Below, in pieces: positions 42,334-50,618 of a DNA stretch of 64,000 nucleotides. Position 1 is the stretch's first letter, and every line of letters starts with the position of its first letter. The DNA is from Jejuia sp040720935 (GTDB taxonomy: Bacteria > Bacteroidota > Bacteroidia > Flavobacteriales > Flavobacteriaceae). The stretch is taken from positions 248,001 through 312,000 of the forward strand of contig NZ_JBFDAE010000003.1 in NCBI RefSeq assembly GCF_040720935.1, given 5' to 3'. Both the position numbers and the translations under genes were made by a program. The notes beneath the pieces are model-generated. The model saw only the letters and a program-made list of their open reading frames with translations. It ran no database searches and was not told the origin of the DNA.

Positions 42334-42387
42334 TCAGGGGGGGCTTTTTCTAAATTATTTTCTTCTTACTTTATTAATCCATAGTCA

Positions 42388-42981
42388 TCATAAACCTAAA
42401 CCTTTTAATTCTTTTGTGCTCAACTCTATAGTATAATATTCTAGTTCTTCGGTGTTTAATTCCTTAAAAAAATACTTTTCATATAATAGTTTATTATCTA
42501 TATTAGAAATTTTAACTATTGTATTATTGGGATGAATAATTGTATTGCTATTATATTTTTCTAATCCTTCTATTAATTGTCCCATAACGATAAAATCAAT
42601 TAATAAATTATCTTTTGAAAAAACAGCAAGATAAAGTTGTCTATCACTATTTGCTGAATTCCCATCATTAAAATTATGATATATAAAATAGCCATCAAAT
42701 GATTTCGATATTTTTATGGTGCCTATTGCATAAAATTTATTGATACCCGTTTCTCCAACCACAATAAAAGGTTTATCATAGGTAGTTCGCAAAACATCAT
42801 TAATTAAATTATAGGGTATTTCCTTTTTGCTATTAACCTCTATATTATTTAACGAATAAAAAGAGAATACTTTGCATATTGGATTAAATCTTAATTTAAA
42901 ATTTGACAAAGAATTATCAGTATTTTGACAAACAAGATTTAAACTTACAAAGCAGAAAATAAAAGTTATTTTATTAATCAT
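42388..42981 (-). CDS. Putative immunity lipoprotein of Rhs tip 5
   Basis: Unrecognised protein of 197 residues. ATG 42981 gives MINKITFIFCFVSLNLVCQN, a type II signal peptide with lipobox NLVC; the in-frame TTG two codons earlier is not needed. The body is beta-rich with aromatic residues (for example NKFYAIGTIKISKSFDGYFI). It overlaps the end of the Rhs tip reading frame by 8 bases and is followed by boundary element X. By position it should neutralise the tip 5 C-terminal domain in the periplasm. Confidence 0.65.
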   Translation of the reverse strand: MINKITFIFCFVSLNLVCQNTDNSLSNFKLRFNPICKVFSFYSLNNIEVNSKKEIPYNLINDVLRTTYDKPFIVVGETGINKFYAIGTIKISKSFDGYFIYHNFNDGNSANSDRQLYLAVFSKDNLLIDFIVMGQLIEGLEKYNSNTIIHPNNTIVKISNIDNKLLYEKYFFKELNTEELEYYTIELSTKELKGLGL

Positions 42982-43990
42982 TATCAATTATCACTCTTTT
43001 TTTTGTGTCTTTTGTTATATTATCACTTATCGTGCCATCGATGTTATTCTTTTCTATTTCGATATCTAATTCATCATTAGATATCTGAATAGCATCTCTT
43101 ATTAATGATTCTGTTCCTTCAAAATTTGCAGTATATGTTATTCCTACTGAAACTCCATTAGGATTTTGTGGGTCATTTATCTGAGTTAAATTTGCTTCAG
43201 AATTTAATTCAGTAGCTTTTTTTAATTCAACCTTGTAGCCTCTTGATTCTAACAATTTTTTTGTGTCATTTAAAAAGTCTGTACTTATATTTTCAGCTGA
43301 AAGGGTTATTGTAACATCTAATGAATATGATTGAACTGTTTTACTATAAATTTTCTCTTTAGTTACATAAAATGTCACTCCATCGATTTTCTTTCTTCCA
43401 GTAAACGGACTACCCGATTCAATTGTAGTTCCTATTAAATTGTTGGCTTCCTTATTGAAACTAATATAAGATTCGTTATTAACGAGCTTAGAATGAATAT
43501 TTCAATCAAAGACATTCGGACTAGAGTTAGATTCAAGTATGACTCCCATAAAAAGCCCACCATTTCCAACTTTAACAGAAGTGAATTTAGCAGGTCTTAA
43601 TGAACCATTACCGGTTCTCTTAAAACCTAACTTTTTTAATACTGACTCTATTACACCAAATTTAATCTTTTCATCATACTCAATTATCGTTAGGTATTTA
43701 GTTCTGTTTTCCCAACCTGTCTTTTGTTGAGTTATTACTCTGAAAGATTCAAGCCCTTCTAATTCTATAGAGTTAATTACTGAGTTTTCACTATACGCAT
43801 AGGTACTGTTCCATGGGTAACTTGATGCCAACGGGTCAACCGCAAAAAATCTCCCCACCCTAGGGTCATGCATCCTATACTTATAATTTACAGAATTCCC
43901 TTCCCCCTTAATCTCATCATCCATCTCCTGTCCCTGAAACCCATATCGGTATGAGCCAGGGCTACCACCACTACGATTAGTCAAGGTCAT
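42974..43990 (-). pseudogene. Rhs tip 5, interrupted by an in-frame stop
   Basis: One reading frame of 339 codons broken by a single TGA at 43502-43504. Before the stop (162 residues) come the start MTLTNRSG, the RHS core SYRYGFQGQEMDDEIKGEG and MHDPRVGRFFAVDPLASSYP, and the ELEGLE junction. After it the same frame continues NIHSKLVNNESYISFNKEA and on to GTG 43378 and the stop at 42974. The total length equals the intact tips of the array (339-361), so the two shorter ORFs are halves of one gene. The toxin fold is not recognised. The downstream half could still be made from GTG 43378. Confidence 0.85.
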
Positions 43991-44274
43991 TCCGGGGGAA
44001 GCCTAATCAAAACACCTGTAAAGGCTTTATGTATAAGAACGTTTGTGTTTTTTAATATATTAAAAACTTACCATTTTTTGCGTTTTTGGTATGTATTATA
44101 AGCACTAAAACAGTAAAAATATGATATAAAAATAGGGCTTTATTTTGGTTTTGGAAAGTGTGTCTTGAAACGAAGAAACGTCCCGTTAGGAGACACTTAA
44201 AACATATTTGGTACGCTTACTCGGTACGGCACTCGTCAAAGACGAAGCGCTAGCCGATACGAGGACTAGCTGGG
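43991..44274 (-). repeat. Array leader repeat L5 with boundary element Y (44228-44274)
   Basis: About 285 bases that recur almost unchanged before tips 2 and 3 (50619-50904, 49322-49607) and in shortened form before tip 4 (47307-47472). On the minus strand it starts with the Y element (CAGCTAGTCCTCG, CGGCTAGCGCT, hairpin CTTCGTCtttGACGAG) and ends GATTAGGCTTCCCCCGGA just before the tip ATG. Confidence 0.85.
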
Positions 44275-44296
44275 GAGAATCGCAATTATATTGTAT

Positions 44297-44830
44297 CTAT
44301 TCAACTAATTTTTCATTCATTTTCTTTAGATACACCTTTTGTAATTTACTCCAATAGCTTGAAGTTAGTTTGCAATAATATAATTGTTGCTCTTGTCTAT
44401 CTATAATCATAAACTTTTTCACATTATATAAAGCAGGCCGGAAGCTTAAAGAAGTAGTGCTAAAATCTCCATTAGTAACATTATTTCTAATAATTTGATC
44501 CCCAGCAGATTGATAATTGTAATCAAAAACATATCGATATTTACTTAAGTCTTTATATGTATCGTTGCTATTAAGTTCATCTATCGAGACAAATTCATAA
44601 TTTCCTTTATAAATTTTTACGACATTCTTTTTTAAATATTTGTTATAGCTTCTGTGATGCGTTACAAATAATACAGTAGAATTTTGTTTACCAAATTCTG
44701 GTGGAATCGCTCCCTTCTCTTCAGTTATATAACTATTCGCTTTAGATTTAACAATAACCCCACAAGAGAAGAAAAAGAATAGGGTTAGTATCAATAATAA
44801 AAACTTAAATGGTTTAATATAATTAATCAA
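44297..44830 (-). CDS. Lipoprotein, partner of the YwqK-like gene
   Basis: Unrecognised protein of 177 residues starting at TTG (no ATG is available before the signal peptide). A hydrophobic leader ends FFFFSCG, a lipobox-type Cys. The remainder is Tyr/Lys-rich with phrases such as LFVTHHRSYNKYLKKN and RYVFDYNYQSAGDQII. It follows the YwqK-like gene by 14 bases and precedes boundary element Y. It may be an immunity protein whose cognate tip is lost, or an accessory of tip 4. Confidence 0.65.
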   Translation of the reverse strand: MINYIKPFKFLLLILTLFFFFSCGVIVKSKANSYITEEKGAIPPEFGKQNSTVLFVTHHRSYNKYLKKNVVKIYKGNYEFVSIDELNSNDTYKDLSKYRYVFDYNYQSAGDQIIRNNVTNGDFSTTSLSFRPALYNVKKFMIIDRQEQQLYYCKLTSSYWSKLQKVYLKKMNEKLVE

Positions 44831-44844
44831 AATATTGAGTTTAG

Positions 44845-45633
44845 TTAATCCTTCTTGCCTTTGCTGTTTTTTTGAAACAACTTCTTAAAAAACCCGTCTT
44901 CGGTGTTTTTATGCTTATTTATGGAGTCCAATTTTTTTTGAGCGATTTTATTTAATTTTTTCTTTTGCTTTTTTATGGAATCGTTTTGTTTTTTAATTTT
45001 TCGATCAAATTTAATTTTTAATCTTTTAAGAGAATCTGTTTTTCTTTTAAATATTTTATCAAGCTTTATTTGAACTTTTTCTAAAGAATCCCGCTTTCTT
45101 AAAACCCGTTCTATTAACCCTAAAGGTCTTTCAGTATAAGTCGAATTATTTTTATGGTATGTAGTATCTTTAGTTTTATAATTAATCCATCTTCCAGTTT
45201 TTAAATTGTTTCTATAATCTCCAACAGAAATAATTTTACCTTCTGAATCATATACTGTAGATTTTCCATCCTTATAACCAGCTTTCCAGAATTCTTGCAA
45301 TTGTAATTGGCCGTTTTCATACCAACTTTTCCAAACCCCATCTTTAAGCCCATAATTAAAAGCTCCCTGTTCAGCTATCTGGTTAGAGCGATAATATTTA
45401 GAACAAGAATTATGTAAAACATAACCTCCAGCATTAGCTAAAGAGCTATGTATTCTACCAGATTTAAACCAATAATAGATTTTATTATTATCAAAATTTT
45501 TTGATTTTTTTAATGATATATAACATTCAATATCAAAACCGTTTTCACGTACCATTCTTTTTTGCACATCGATTGTAAAGGCAAAACACACTCCAATGGT
45601 AAATATAAAAATGATAGATTTCCTCAAATTCAT
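44845..45633 (-). CDS. YwqK-family (MORN-like repeat) protein
   Basis: Protein of 262 residues with an N-terminal signal-like helix (IIFIFTIGVCFAFT), then MORN/YwqK-type repeats: GAFNYGLKDGVWKSWYENGQ, FWKAGYKDGKSTVYDSEGK, and GDYRNNLKTGRWINY. A highly basic Lys-rich coiled coil (residues about 180-260) follows. YwqK is the antitoxin of the YwqJ LXG-type deaminase toxin in Bacillus, and the family is common among immunity genes of polymorphic toxins. Here it lies in the Rhs array but has no toxin directly in front of it, so it may be an orphan immunity gene. Confidence 0.75.
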   Translation of the reverse strand: MNLRKSIIFIFTIGVCFAFTIDVQKRMVRENGFDIECYISLKKSKNFDNNKIYYWFKSGRIHSSLANAGGYVLHNSCSKYYRSNQIAEQGAFNYGLKDGVWKSWYENGQLQLQEFWKAGYKDGKSTVYDSEGKIISVGDYRNNLKTGRWINYKTKDTTYHKNNSTYTERPLGLIERVLRKRDSLEKVQIKLDKIFKRKTDSLKRLKIKFDRKIKKQNDSIKKQKKKLNKIAQKKLDSINKHKNTEDGFFKKLFQKNSKGKKD

Positions 45634-45832
45634 TTAGCCTAATAAATAAAATTACCTGTTATGACAGGAAATAGATTAATATGGCTGAAGTTACATGTAT
45701 TGGATCTACCCTCTATAAGGTTTTGCCTTATTAAAAATAAGGTTTTAGAATAAATATATGGAAAAGCCTAACATTGCAAGTTAATAGGGAAATTAAAGTA
45801 TAAACTTTTTTTAAGACGGGATACTCATTATC
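45634..45832. other. Spacer between the YwqK-like gene and boundary element X
   Basis: AT-rich, no gene. Unlike the other modules there is no leader repeat and no Rhs core here, so the YwqK-lipoprotein pair lacks a tip of its own. Confidence 0.45.
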
Positions 45833-45914
45833 GCCACTAGTAGATACTAACGGTAGCCGTTACTTGGACAAACTAGCACCAGCAGTTGTAGCCGTTACGG
45901 TAAACTAGCACCGG
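45833..45914 (-). repeat. Boundary element X, copy 2 (one full and one partial unit)
   Basis: A full unit at 45833-45881 and a shorter repeat of its GTAGCCGTTA...CTAGCACC half at 45886-45914, directly after the stop of the tip 4 immunity gene. Confidence 0.75.
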
Positions 45915-45945
45915 CAAAGGGTTTACTTTGACTACTCATTTCCCA

Positions 45946-46269
45946 CTAGTCGATAATTAAATAAATCTCATTATCATCATCAATCTGCCAACCTTTTATA
46001 GCTTCTGGCAATATATTTAGTTCTTTAAACTCACAATCCAAAGATATTAAACCTTTGTACCCTTTTTGAATTTCTAATGAATCTAATCTTTTTATTCCAA
46101 ATGAAATTAATATTTGATTAATACTACAATTTACTTCCATAATCTCCTCATTAATGATAATTTTAATCACCTTATCATTTATAAAAATTGTGTTGTCCAA
46201 AAGAGCTGTAATGAAAAATAACTTTCCTTCATTTAACCTAATACGACCATAAAGCTTCACTTTTTTCAT
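45946..46269 (-). CDS. Putative immunity protein of Rhs tip 4
   Basis: Small cytosolic protein of 107 residues with no signal peptide, starting MKKVKLYGRIRLNEGKLFFI. The sequence is alternating hydrophobic/charged, suggesting a compact beta sandwich (TIFINDKVIKIIINEEIMEV). No family is recognised. The gene starts five bases after the tip 4 stop and is followed by boundary element X, so it is the natural immunity candidate. A cytosolic location implies a cytosol-acting toxin. Confidence 0.7.
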   Translation of the reverse strand: MKKVKLYGRIRLNEGKLFFITALLDNTIFINDKVIKIIINEEIMEVNCSINQILISFGIKRLDSLEIQKGYKGLISLDCEFKELNILPEAIKGWQIDDDNEIYLIID

Positions 46270-46274
46270 AGTTA

Positions 46275-47306
46275 TTATTTAGTTGCCTTTTCATAAAATT
46301 GTTGAATTAGGTCATCAGATATTTGAGGTCCTAATTCTTTAATATAATTATTTAAACTGGTCGTTCCATTAATACTTGAAGGTATATTTTCAATACCAAG
46401 CTCTTTGAAAATATTCTTCGCTTTATCTATTGAAATTTTAAAACTAGCTTGATTTGAAAATTCTTCAGCAGATAATTTCACAAAAACCTCAAAATCATGA
46501 GGTAATGACGAATAATCAACATATGTTTCTAATGTTTTCACTTTTTCAGGTGATAATATTTCAAGAACCCCCTCCATTGCTGTTCTAGTTTTCCCCTCTA
46601 TTGCATATAGAAGAGAAACTAATGGGTTTGTTGAAGCATGAGTCGCTTTAGCTGCTTGGGAATTAATACTTCCTAGGTTTCCTTTATAGGTGCCTCTAAA
46701 TAGCCTATTAATCATTTGACCTCCTTCATCATTTCCTGAATTCAAAAAGACACCTTCAGGTAGTGCATCTCCCATCACAATCCCTGACACTAATGCTGTT
46801 CCTTGATATGCCATTTCATAATTCGCAGGATTAGAAAGCCAGCTTATACCACTACCCAAGGTGGTGGTAGTGGTTGATGAAATAGCAGCAAGAGCAGTTG
46901 GACCATAAACAGCAATTGCTGGTGCAAAGAGAGCTGTAAACACAAAAGCTGCACCTATCATTTCATTATTCCTCAATTCAGCTAATTTTACTGGGTCGCC
47001 TTTGGCTTCTTGTCTCCAACTATTAATTTTCTCATGAGCACGGTGCAAACCATATGGAGAAGTTTCTAAACCTTCTAATTCAATCCCATCTATAACCCTG
47101 TTTTCACTAAATGCATATGTAGAATTCCAAGGGTAACTATGAGCCAACGGGTCAACAGCAAAAAATCTCCCCACCCTAGGGTCATGCATCCTAAACGTGT
47201 AATTTACAGAACTACCAGAAGTGCCTTTAACTTCATCATCTTTCTCCTGTCCCTGGAAGCCATAACGGTAGCTATCCGTTGCCCCGTGGCGGTTTGGCAA
47301 AGTCAT
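46275..47306 (-). CDS. Rhs tip 4: RHS core plus possible ADP-ribosyltransferase domain
   Basis: Headless Rhs C-terminal module of 343 residues. RHS core: MTLPNRHGATDSYRYGFQGQ, MHDPRVGRFFAVDPLAHSYP, AFSENRVIDGIELEGLE. A hydrophobic linker (about 110-175) leads to a C-terminal domain starting RLFRGTYKGNLGSINS and AKATHASTNPLVSLLYAIEG. The spaced Arg, Ser-Thr and later Glu (HDFEVFVKL) recall the R-S-E pattern of ADP-ribosyltransferases, but this is tentative. It lacks any N-terminal YD-repeat cage, secretion or PAAR domain, so it cannot be delivered unless recombined onto a full Rhs protein. Confidence 0.75.
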   Translation of the reverse strand: MTLPNRHGATDSYRYGFQGQEKDDEVKGTSGSSVNYTFRMHDPRVGRFFAVDPLAHSYPWNSTYAFSENRVIDGIELEGLETSPYGLHRAHEKINSWRQEAKGDPVKLAELRNNEMIGAAFVFTALFAPAIAVYGPTALAAISSTTTTTLGSGISWLSNPANYEMAYQGTALVSGIVMGDALPEGVFLNSGNDEGGQMINRLFRGTYKGNLGSINSQAAKATHASTNPLVSLLYAIEGKTRTAMEGVLEILSPEKVKTLETYVDYSSLPHDFEVFVKLSAEEFSNQASFKISIDKAKNIFKELGIENIPSSINGTTSLNNYIKELGPQISDDLIQQFYEKATK

Positions 47307-47472
47307 TCCGAAGTTAGCCTAATCAAAACACCTGTAAAGGCTTTATGTATAAGAACGTTTGTGTTTTTAAATACATTAAAAACTTACCATTTTTTGCTTT
47401 TTTGGCATGTATTATAAGCACTAAAACAGTAAAAATATAGTTAAAAATAGGGTTTTATTTTGAGATTTTAAA
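47307..47472 (-). repeat. Array leader repeat L4 (short form)
   Basis: About 166 bases matching the tip-proximal part of L2, L3 and L5 (CACCTGTAAAGGCTTTATG, AAAACTTACCATTTTTTGC and so on). The Y-containing distal part is missing and an X element lies 74 bases further on instead. Confidence 0.8.
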
Positions 47473-47545
47473 CTAAAAAAAGCCTTTACATTGCTATAAA
47501 AGTTTTATGTTTTTATTTATTAATATTTACTGCCAATCCTTTGTA

Positions 47546-47593
47546 GCCACTAGTAAATACTAGCGGTAGCCGTTACTTTGATAAACTAGCACC
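47546..47593 (-). repeat. Boundary element X, copy 3
   Basis: GCTAGTTTATCAAAG, AACGGCTACCGCT and hairpin CTAGTATTTACTAG on the minus strand, 17 bases after the NADAR gene stop. Confidence 0.75.
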
Positions 47594-47609
47594 AGTAGGG
47601 GGAGTAGCA

Positions 47610-48239
47610 TTACTCAAAAATATCTTTCCAAGTCTCCGGAACAGGAAATATCTTATGATATTCTTCTTTATTAATTTGATTATAATAATTAGCCCAAACT
47701 AATAAGTAATCTTCACCTAGACCCATTCTCCAAAATAAATCATTTTCTTCCACATTAGGAAAAGCTATCCAAGGAGGAAAAATCAAATCCTTATCTGAAT
47801 GTATTTTATGAATATATTCTCTGGTCTTCATTAATAACTCCCCAAGTCTGTTAAGACCACTTCCATCTCCTCCATTTCCCCAATAACTATCATTAACAGT
47901 ATGTTCAACTATGATACTATCTTCTGTAGATAATAAGAGTTTCTTAAGACTATTATGCTGAGTAAATTTGGCTTTTAATGCTTCAAACATTACATCTTCT
48001 TTTAAAGACTCCCAATTTGTTTTTAAAGAATTATTTTTGTTTCTTCCTTCAATAGCTGCCTCCATGGGAGATTTCAAATCTCTAATTTTGTCTTTTACTA
48101 AATAATCGTCAAATTTTTCAGATTGAAAATAATGTTCTACAGTTTTCCAAATATACCCTTTAAGCATTATAGGATGCTTTGAAAAATTTGAAAACTCTCC
48201 ATATTCATCTCCTGTTCTATAAAATTTTATTTTTTTCAT
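47610..48239 (-). CDS. NADAR-domain protein, putative immunity to Rhs tip 3
   Basis: NADAR (DUF1768/YbiA-like) protein of 209 residues without signal peptide. Family blocks: GEFSNFSKHPIML, WKTVEHYFQSEKF, the central DSYWGNGGDGSGLNRLGELL and MKTREYI. NADAR proteins remove ADP-ribose from guanine bases and have been predicted as antidotes to ADP-ribosylating toxins. The gene overlaps the stop of the tip 3 gene in an ATGA arrangement, so it is translationally coupled to a tip whose C-terminus looks like an ADP-ribosyltransferase. An extra C-terminal ~50 residues (PPWIAFPNVEEND onward) are not part of the core domain as I know it. Confidence 0.85.
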   Translation of the reverse strand: MKKIKFYRTGDEYGEFSNFSKHPIMLKGYIWKTVEHYFQSEKFDDYLVKDKIRDLKSPMEAAIEGRNKNNSLKTNWESLKEDVMFEALKAKFTQHNSLKKLLLSTEDSIIVEHTVNDSYWGNGGDGSGLNRLGELLMKTREYIHKIHSDKDLIFPPWIAFPNVEENDLFWRMGLGEDYLLVWANYYNQINKEEYHKIFPVPETWKDIFE

Positions 48240-49321
48240 TCAATTATTTTAATTGCACTTTGTTCAATTTTTTGAGATATAGAAACTTCTTGCTGCCATA
48301 TTGAATAATGATAACCCGGAGAGCTACGCTGTAATTGCATCCATCCTCTCTCAACACTTCCTATAGAAACTTTTGACAAATCTATTCTAACCAATCCATT
48401 ACCACTTGAAAAAGACCTAGCTATATTTATATCAGCAGAAGTGGCAATCCACGGATTATTAAAAAGGGCTTTTTTACTTGACCCCATTATTAAATGTTCT
48501 TCTAAGGTCCATGCCCCATAAGGCGCTTTTGCAAATAAACCATTTCCTGCTTTAACAGATGCTGCATCCAAAGATGTCATTGACCTATACACAAACATGT
48601 TAGCGTTAGGTTTAGGTACTGTACTTGATGCTACACTAGTAGGTAAAAATAAAGAGCCAGTACTAACAAAACCTAAAACACCTTCATCAGTAGTGGTTAA
48701 TGTACCATCTAAATTGGTTATAGGGTCTCTACTCCAACCAACTGATGCTCCTGATGCCCATTCTGCAACAATATTTATACCATTTAATATTCCATAAACA
48801 GCCTGCTCTAATGGATACTCACTATTTGACATATAAGTCCAATTAGCAAAGACTCCCCAATTTACACTTTTAGGATTATTAAATTCTCTAGGTCCATTAT
48901 CTACAACATCTTTCCATACAGGCTTATAACCAAAAAAGGATTTAAAAGGATTATTTGCTTCGAAATCGTCATATACATTATCTCTATAATTTCCAATATA
49001 ACTATTTCCTTCTGGAACATTACTTTCTGTTGCAGTAGAGTCATAAGTATATTGTTCAGTAGTACTATTTTTAATATATGCTTCTAATCCTTCTAATTCT
49101 ACAGCATCAATAACTCTATTTTCACTAAAAGCATAAGAAGAGTTCCAAGGGTATTTTTTTTCTAACGGGTCAACAGCAAAAAACCTACCCACCCTAGGGT
49201 CATGCATCCTATACTTGTAATTCAAGCTATTCCCTTCTCCCTTAATCTCATCATCTTTCTCCTGTCCCTGGAAGCCGTAACGGTAGGAATCCGTTGCCCC
49301 GTGGCGGTTTGGCAGGGTCAT
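48236..49321 (-). CDS. Rhs tip 3: RHS core plus ADP-ribosyltransferase-like toxin
   Basis: Headless Rhs module of 361 residues. RHS core at about 1-80 (SYRYGFQGQEKDDEIKGEG, MHDPRVGRFFAVDPLEKKYP, AFSENRVIDAVELEGLE). A variable linker precedes the C-terminal domain (about 245-361): NMFVYRSMTSLDAA (Arg), AKAPYGAWTLEEHLIMG, NPWIATSADINIARSFSSG (Ser/Thr strand) and SIWQQEVSISQKIE (Q-x-E type end). This matches the order of ART-fold catalytic elements. The NADAR gene overlapping its stop supports an ADP-ribosyltransferase toxin acting on nucleic acid. No delivery domains are present. Confidence 0.8.
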   Translation of the reverse strand: MTLPNRHGATDSYRYGFQGQEKDDEIKGEGNSLNYKYRMHDPRVGRFFAVDPLEKKYPWNSSYAFSENRVIDAVELEGLEAYIKNSTTEQYTYDSTATESNVPEGNSYIGNYRDNVYDDFEANNPFKSFFGYKPVWKDVVDNGPREFNNPKSVNWGVFANWTYMSNSEYPLEQAVYGILNGINIVAEWASGASVGWSRDPITNLDGTLTTTDEGVLGFVSTGSLFLPTSVASSTVPKPNANMFVYRSMTSLDAASVKAGNGLFAKAPYGAWTLEEHLIMGSSKKALFNNPWIATSADINIARSFSSGNGLVRIDLSKVSIGSVERGWMQLQRSSPGYHYSIWQQEVSISQKIEQSAIKIIE

Positions 49322-49607
49322 TCCGAAGGTAGTCTAATCAAAACACCTGCAAAGGCTTTATGTATAAGAACGTTCGTGTTTTTTAATATATTAAAAACTT
49401 ACCATTTTTTGCTTTTTCGGTACGTTTTATAAGAACCAAAATGGCAAAAACATAGAGTAAAAATAGGGCTTTATTTTGATTTTGAAAAGTGTGTCTTGAA
49501 ACGAAGAAAAGTCCCGCTTGGAGACGCTCTACATATATTTGGCACTTGCTTACTCTGTACGGCACTCGTCAAAGACGAAGCGCTAGCCGATACGAGGACT
49601 AGCTGGG
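49322..49607 (-). repeat. Array leader repeat L3 with boundary element Y (49561-49607)
   Basis: About 286 bases, almost identical to 50619-50904. The Y element here overlaps the end of the tip 2 gene and contains its stop codon (TAG at 49599-49601). A 60-codon minus-strand ORF inside the repeat recurs in the other copy and is not a gene. Confidence 0.85.
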
Positions 49608-50618
49608 TGCCATTGGTTTCAAATTCCACATTTGATTTTTAGCTTTCCACCAAGAGCCTGAACCTGAACTTGCTCCTTTTTCAAATAGCCAATGATGAAC
49701 ATCTTGACCTTTCTTGGCAAATCCTTTTTCTCCATAAAACTTTCTCCAACTACTCCAGTTTTTATAATTTTTACCAAATCCAACTACACCTCCTTTAGCA
49801 ATACCAGTAAATAATGATTTAACTAAAAATATATCAGAAACAGCCATAGCTGAATTAAAAATACCCCAACCTATTTCACCATCTTCAAAATTTTGCATAG
49901 CCATCATACTACTACCATAAACAGGAATCATAGATTCTCCAGCTCCCACTTCAGGAAATTCAGATTCAAACCATTCCGTTTTGCCTCCTTTTAAAACAAA
50001 TACACCAGCATACAAATCACCATTTTTATCTGTACCTGATGGCAATGCTACTTCAACACCATTACCTTTTTCTTCGCTATACGTTTTAACTAAATAAAGA
50101 CTAGGGTTTGAAAACCTTTCTCTGTAATCAAGGACCGCTTCTCCAGCAATTTTTACATACCTAGGTGTACTACCACTCATACCTAAATCACCATTATTCC
50201 AAGTATTTCTTAAATGCCCTGTACTAACATAATCATTTTCAATATGAGACCAAAAATATTGGTCTCCATTATGCATAAAACCTACTACTATATCTTTATA
50301 CCCAAGGTTTGTCGAATTTCCCGGTATAGATGTATTCCCTCCTCCCGGATTTTTAACATCATCACAATTCCCATCTGGACAATCACCAAATGGGTCGTTG
50401 AACAATATTGGATTATTTCTTTGAGCAACATATGGACTTTCCCAAGTAACTGAAGCCGGGTCAATAGTAAGCCATCTTCCTATCCTAGGGTCGTACTGTC
50501 TAAAATATGTTGTATAGCTATTTCCTTCACCTTTAATTGCATCATCTTTCTCCATTCCATTAAATCCATATCGATAAAGGCTAGGCTCCACCGCACCGTT
50601 GCGGTCGGGCAGGGTCAT
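49599..50618 (-). CDS. Rhs tip 2: divergent RHS core, toxin domain cut at a Y element
   Basis: Headless Rhs module of 339 residues with a different core lineage (LYRYGFNGMEKDDAIKGEG, YDPRIGRWLTIDPASVTWES, RNNPILFNDPFGDCPDG). The C-terminal part ends DVHHWLFEKG ... NQMWNLKPMAPS, which resembles the front of an HNH/His-Me-finger nuclease toxin (HH motif followed by a WNLxPM strand). The domain should continue, but the codons APS and the stop are written by boundary element Y. There is no immunity gene after it. It is probably a truncated, inactive toxin left by recombination at the boundary. Confidence 0.75.
   Translation of the reverse strand: MTLPDRNGAVEPSLYRYGFNGMEKDDAIKGEGNSYTTYFRQYDPRIGRWLTIDPASVTWESPYVAQRNNPILFNDPFGDCPDGNCDDVKNPGGGNTSIPGNSTNLGYKDIVVGFMHNGDQYFWSHIENDYVSTGHLRNTWNNGDLGMSGSTPRYVKIAGEAVLDYRERFSNPSLYLVKTYSEEKGNGVEVALPSGTDKNGDLYAGVFVLKGGKTEWFESEFPEVGAGESMIPVYGSSMMAMQNFEDGEIGWGIFNSAMAVSDIFLVKSLFTGIAKGGVVGFGKNYKNWSSWRKFYGEKGFAKKGQDVHHWLFEKGASSGSGSWWKAKNQMWNLKPMAPS

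Noticed and set aside
42974..43378. Independent 134-residue gene starting at GTG 43378
   Set aside because: The frame is continuous with Rhs tip 5 apart from one TGA, so it is treated as the second half of a broken gene.
49383..49565. 60-codon minus-strand ORF, with a near copy at 50680-50862
   Set aside because: Both lie inside the array leader repeats; similarity reflects the DNA repeat, and other leader copies do not keep the frame.
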